64,000 bases of DNA from CAWDPQ01 sp049642465 (GTDB lineage Bacteria; Acidobacteriota; Vicinamibacteria; Vicinamibacterales; 2-12-FULL-66-21), in assembly GCA_049642465.1 (NCBI GenBank), contig JBAROV010000229.1, positions 19,305 through 83,304 on the forward strand, read 5' to 3'. The notes beneath the pieces were generated by a model, which had not been told where the DNA came from, searched no databases, and was given only the letters and a program-made list of their open reading frames with translations. The position numbers and the translations under genes were made by a program. Of this stretch, positions 62,524 to 64,000 are shown piece after piece (the stretch's first letter is position 1; each line of letters starts with the position of its first letter).

Positions 62524-63912
62524 TCACTGCGCCGGCGTTGTCGCGCCCGCCGCACGCAGCTTGCGAAGAATTCGGTCCTCCACCCAGTGCGAATCCCACC
62601 ATTCAACCGGATTCACCATTCTCCCGTTCACGAGCATCGTGAAATGCAAGTGGTCGCCGCCGGCCAGGCCCGTCATCCCGCTTCGTCCGAGCGTGGCTTC
62701 TTTCTCCACCATCTGCCCTGGTTTCACGTCGATCGACGACAGATGCGCGTAGAGAGATTGCACGCCCATGCCGTGATCGACGATGACGCAGTTGCCGTAG
62801 ATGCCGAGCTCGTCAGCAAAGACAACTTTTCCTCGATTGGCGGCCACGATTGGAGTGCCGGTGTAGGAGGCGAGGTCGAATCCCAGATGGATCTGTTGAT
62901 CGACTTCTTTCCCCTGGTAGACGTAGGTCCGATGGTCGGCAAAGGCGGATTCGACGGCGTTGTTTCTGAATGGATGAAACACCGTACCGCCCCAGAGCAG
63001 TTCAGCGCTCGTCTGCGAGGCAAATGACGCGATCTTTTCCGCGTTCTTGCGCCGGAGCTCTCCGTTGATGACCAGAAATTTCGCCAGTGTGTTGCCCTCC
63101 GGTTTGATCTCGGTCGTGCCCTCGAGAATTGCCGACACGACGCGCTCGAGAAAGGGATCATCCAGCTTGATCTGGCTGCGCTTGAACGGCTTGGGAAAGC
63201 TTCGGTAGTCGAAATCCGCGCGCGCGGTGTTGCCGGCCTCGTCTCTGGCGAAGAGCCGGATCGGCGTGTTGAGATCCTGGTCGTGCAGCAGCGCGAAGAA
63301 TGCCACGCGGAGATCGGGGTCCGAGATTCGCACTCCTTCGACGTTCGCTCCGGTCGCCGGGTAGCCGGGGTACTCGACATCGCCGACCAGCACTCCCGAC
63401 GTCACGTCCGACGGAGTCACTCGATACACGGCCATCTCCGCGCCGCCGTGATTGACGTAATGGTGCGTCGAGACGATTGAGATGCGCGGACGCTCGAGTC
63501 TGACCTGCACATCTTTCGTGGCTGTCGACTGAATCGTCCGAATCCCGTAAACGACCGCGCGTGATGCCGTGACGACAATCCGCGCCGCCCCTGATTTGAG
63601 ATCGGGGACCTGCTGGCGTCCGACCGTTCCCGTGACGAGCAGTTTGTCCGCGCCGTCCTGTTTGACGGTGGCGCCTTTTTGATCGGCGAGCGTGAACAAG
63701 GTGTGCTGCTTGCTTTCCTGCTCGAGCACAATCTGGAGATCCTTCAGGTTTGCTCCCGGTGCCGAGACCGTCACCTCGATCGGCGACGAGGCTCCGACGA
63801 ACTTTGCCGGTTTGGCGATCTCAATGGCTGGGCCGGCCATGCGCCCGGCGACAACGAAGACGCCGCCGATCGCGACGAGCATGGCGAGGATAAAGGCAAA
63901 AACGAAGCGCAT
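62524..63912 (-). CDS. M23-family (LytM) peptidase
   Basis: 462 residues. One N-terminal membrane anchor (FVFAFILAMLVAIGGVFVV), a long beta-rich region, then a C-terminal LytM domain: IHLGFDLASYTGT (His, Asp) and GDHLHFTMLVNG (His). Cleaves peptidoglycan cross-bridges, or if inactive guides other hydrolases. ATG 63912 has TATCAT 6 nt upstream. Confidence 0.94.
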   Translation of the reverse strand: MRFVFAFILAMLVAIGGVFVVAGRMAGPAIEIAKPAKFVGASSPIEVTVSAPGANLKDLQIVLEQESKQHTLFTLADQKGATVKQDGADKLLVTGTVGRQQVPDLKSGAARIVVTASRAVVYGIRTIQSTATKDVQVRLERPRISIVSTHHYVNHGGAEMAVYRVTPSDVTSGVLVGDVEYPGYPATGANVEGVRISDPDLRVAFFALLHDQDLNTPIRLFARDEAGNTARADFDYRSFPKPFKRSQIKLDDPFLERVVSAILEGTTEIKPEGNTLAKFLVINGELRRKNAEKIASFASQTSAELLWGGTVFHPFRNNAVESAFADHRTYVYQGKEVDQQIHLGFDLASYTGTPIVAANRGKVVFADELGIYGNCVIVDHGMGVQSLYAHLSSIDVKPGQMVEKEATLGRSGMTGLAGGDHLHFTMLVNGRMVNPVEWWDSHWVEDRILRKLRAAGATTPAQ

Positions 63913-63918
63913 GGGCTC

Positions 63919-63924
63919 ATGATA
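63919..63924 (-). promoter_or_regulatory. -10-like TATCAT for the M23 peptidase
   Basis: TATCAT on the minus strand, exactly 6 nt before the ATG; no Shine-Dalgarno. Confidence 0.4.
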
Positions 63925-63926
63925 CC

Positions 63927-63956
63927 TTGACCCTTTTTTCGGCTCCTTGCTACCAT
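63927..63956 (+). promoter_or_regulatory. Sigma-70-like promoter for the tRNA
   Basis: TTGACC (63927-63932), 18-nt spacer, TACCAT (63951-63956). Start would be near 63963, 13 nt before the tRNA. Confidence 0.5.
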
Positions 63957-63975
63957 TAGAGGTTCCGCTCAACGT

Positions 63976-64000
63976 GCCGGTATCGTCTAGGGGTCAGGAC
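63976..64000 (+). tRNA. tRNA-Glu-like, truncated by window end
   Basis: The first 25 nt read GCCGGTATCGTCTAGGGGTC and onwards, with CGTCTAG...GGTCAGGAC at the positions of the D arm of tRNA-Glu. The anticodon lies outside the window, so the identity rests on the 5' half only. Confidence 0.7.

Overview
This window is a gene-dense, GC-rich stretch of bacterial chromosome. The best-supported source is an Acidobacteriota genome, probably the Vicinamibacteria side. The clues are a VWFA-related protein of the acidobacterial type (53822-55090), two giant Oar-like TonB-dependent receptors with an N-terminal carboxypeptidase-regulatory domain, split hpnC/hpnD/hpnE squalene synthesis, many secreted lipoproteins, and overlapping start/stop codons throughout. 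I see no transposase, integrase, phage gene, CRISPR array or rRNA. One tRNA (Glu-like) is cut by the right edge and one CDS (2-oxoacid dehydrogenase E2) by the left edge.

Layout. 1-2.2 kb: E2 acyltransferase, lipB, ECF sigma factor. 2.2-7.9 kb: MDH-like protein lacking catalytic residues, SDR, Ser/Thr kinase, PLP dehydratase, receiver protein, CDP-alcohol phosphatidyltransferase, metallo-hydrolase and FHA protein. 7.9-12.8 kb: orphan transhydrogenase alpha chain, secreted esterase, YgfZ-like protein and a MutT/MutY repair pair. 12.86-18.75 kb: plus-strand operon with cobalamin adenosyltransferase, hpnCDE, thiI and a LacD-type aldolase. 18.8-22.1 kb: lipoprotein, peptide deformylase, a double ThyX-like protein and a thioesterase. 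22.1-27.4 kb: a LolA-like protein and an RND transporter fused in frame to an outer-membrane-barrel-like domain, behind a strong promoter with a palindrome in its spacer. 27.4-33.8 kb: regulator/membrane-protein pair, rhodanese, M20 peptidase, Ca-loop lipoprotein, GDP-fucose synthase, HAD protein and a secreted protein. 34-40.3 kb: two Oar/TonB receptors in tandem. 40.6-50.4 kb: one long minus-strand beta-oxidation operon headed by a TetR regulator that sits beside a perfect FadR-type operator. 50.6-55.7 kb: CsoR-like regulator, then a mirror-symmetric pair of secreted two-gene modules facing a 23-bp inverted repeat. 55.7-64 kb: NamZ/beta-lactamase fusion, then a minus-strand heme A/oxidase-assembly operon that also carries a diguanylate cyclase, an M23 peptidase and the tRNA.

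Two sequence-level themes run through the window. First, many genes without a Shine-Dalgarno have a -10-like hexamer 6-9 nt before the start codon, as expected of leaderless mRNAs. Second, the few intergenic spaces are filled by short repeats: a GACCAAAGACC family upstream of three genes, palindromes at convergent junctions, and several mini-tandem repeats. The most unusual object is the RND-plus-beta-barrel fusion at 22990-26601, which has an apparent signal peptide in its middle.
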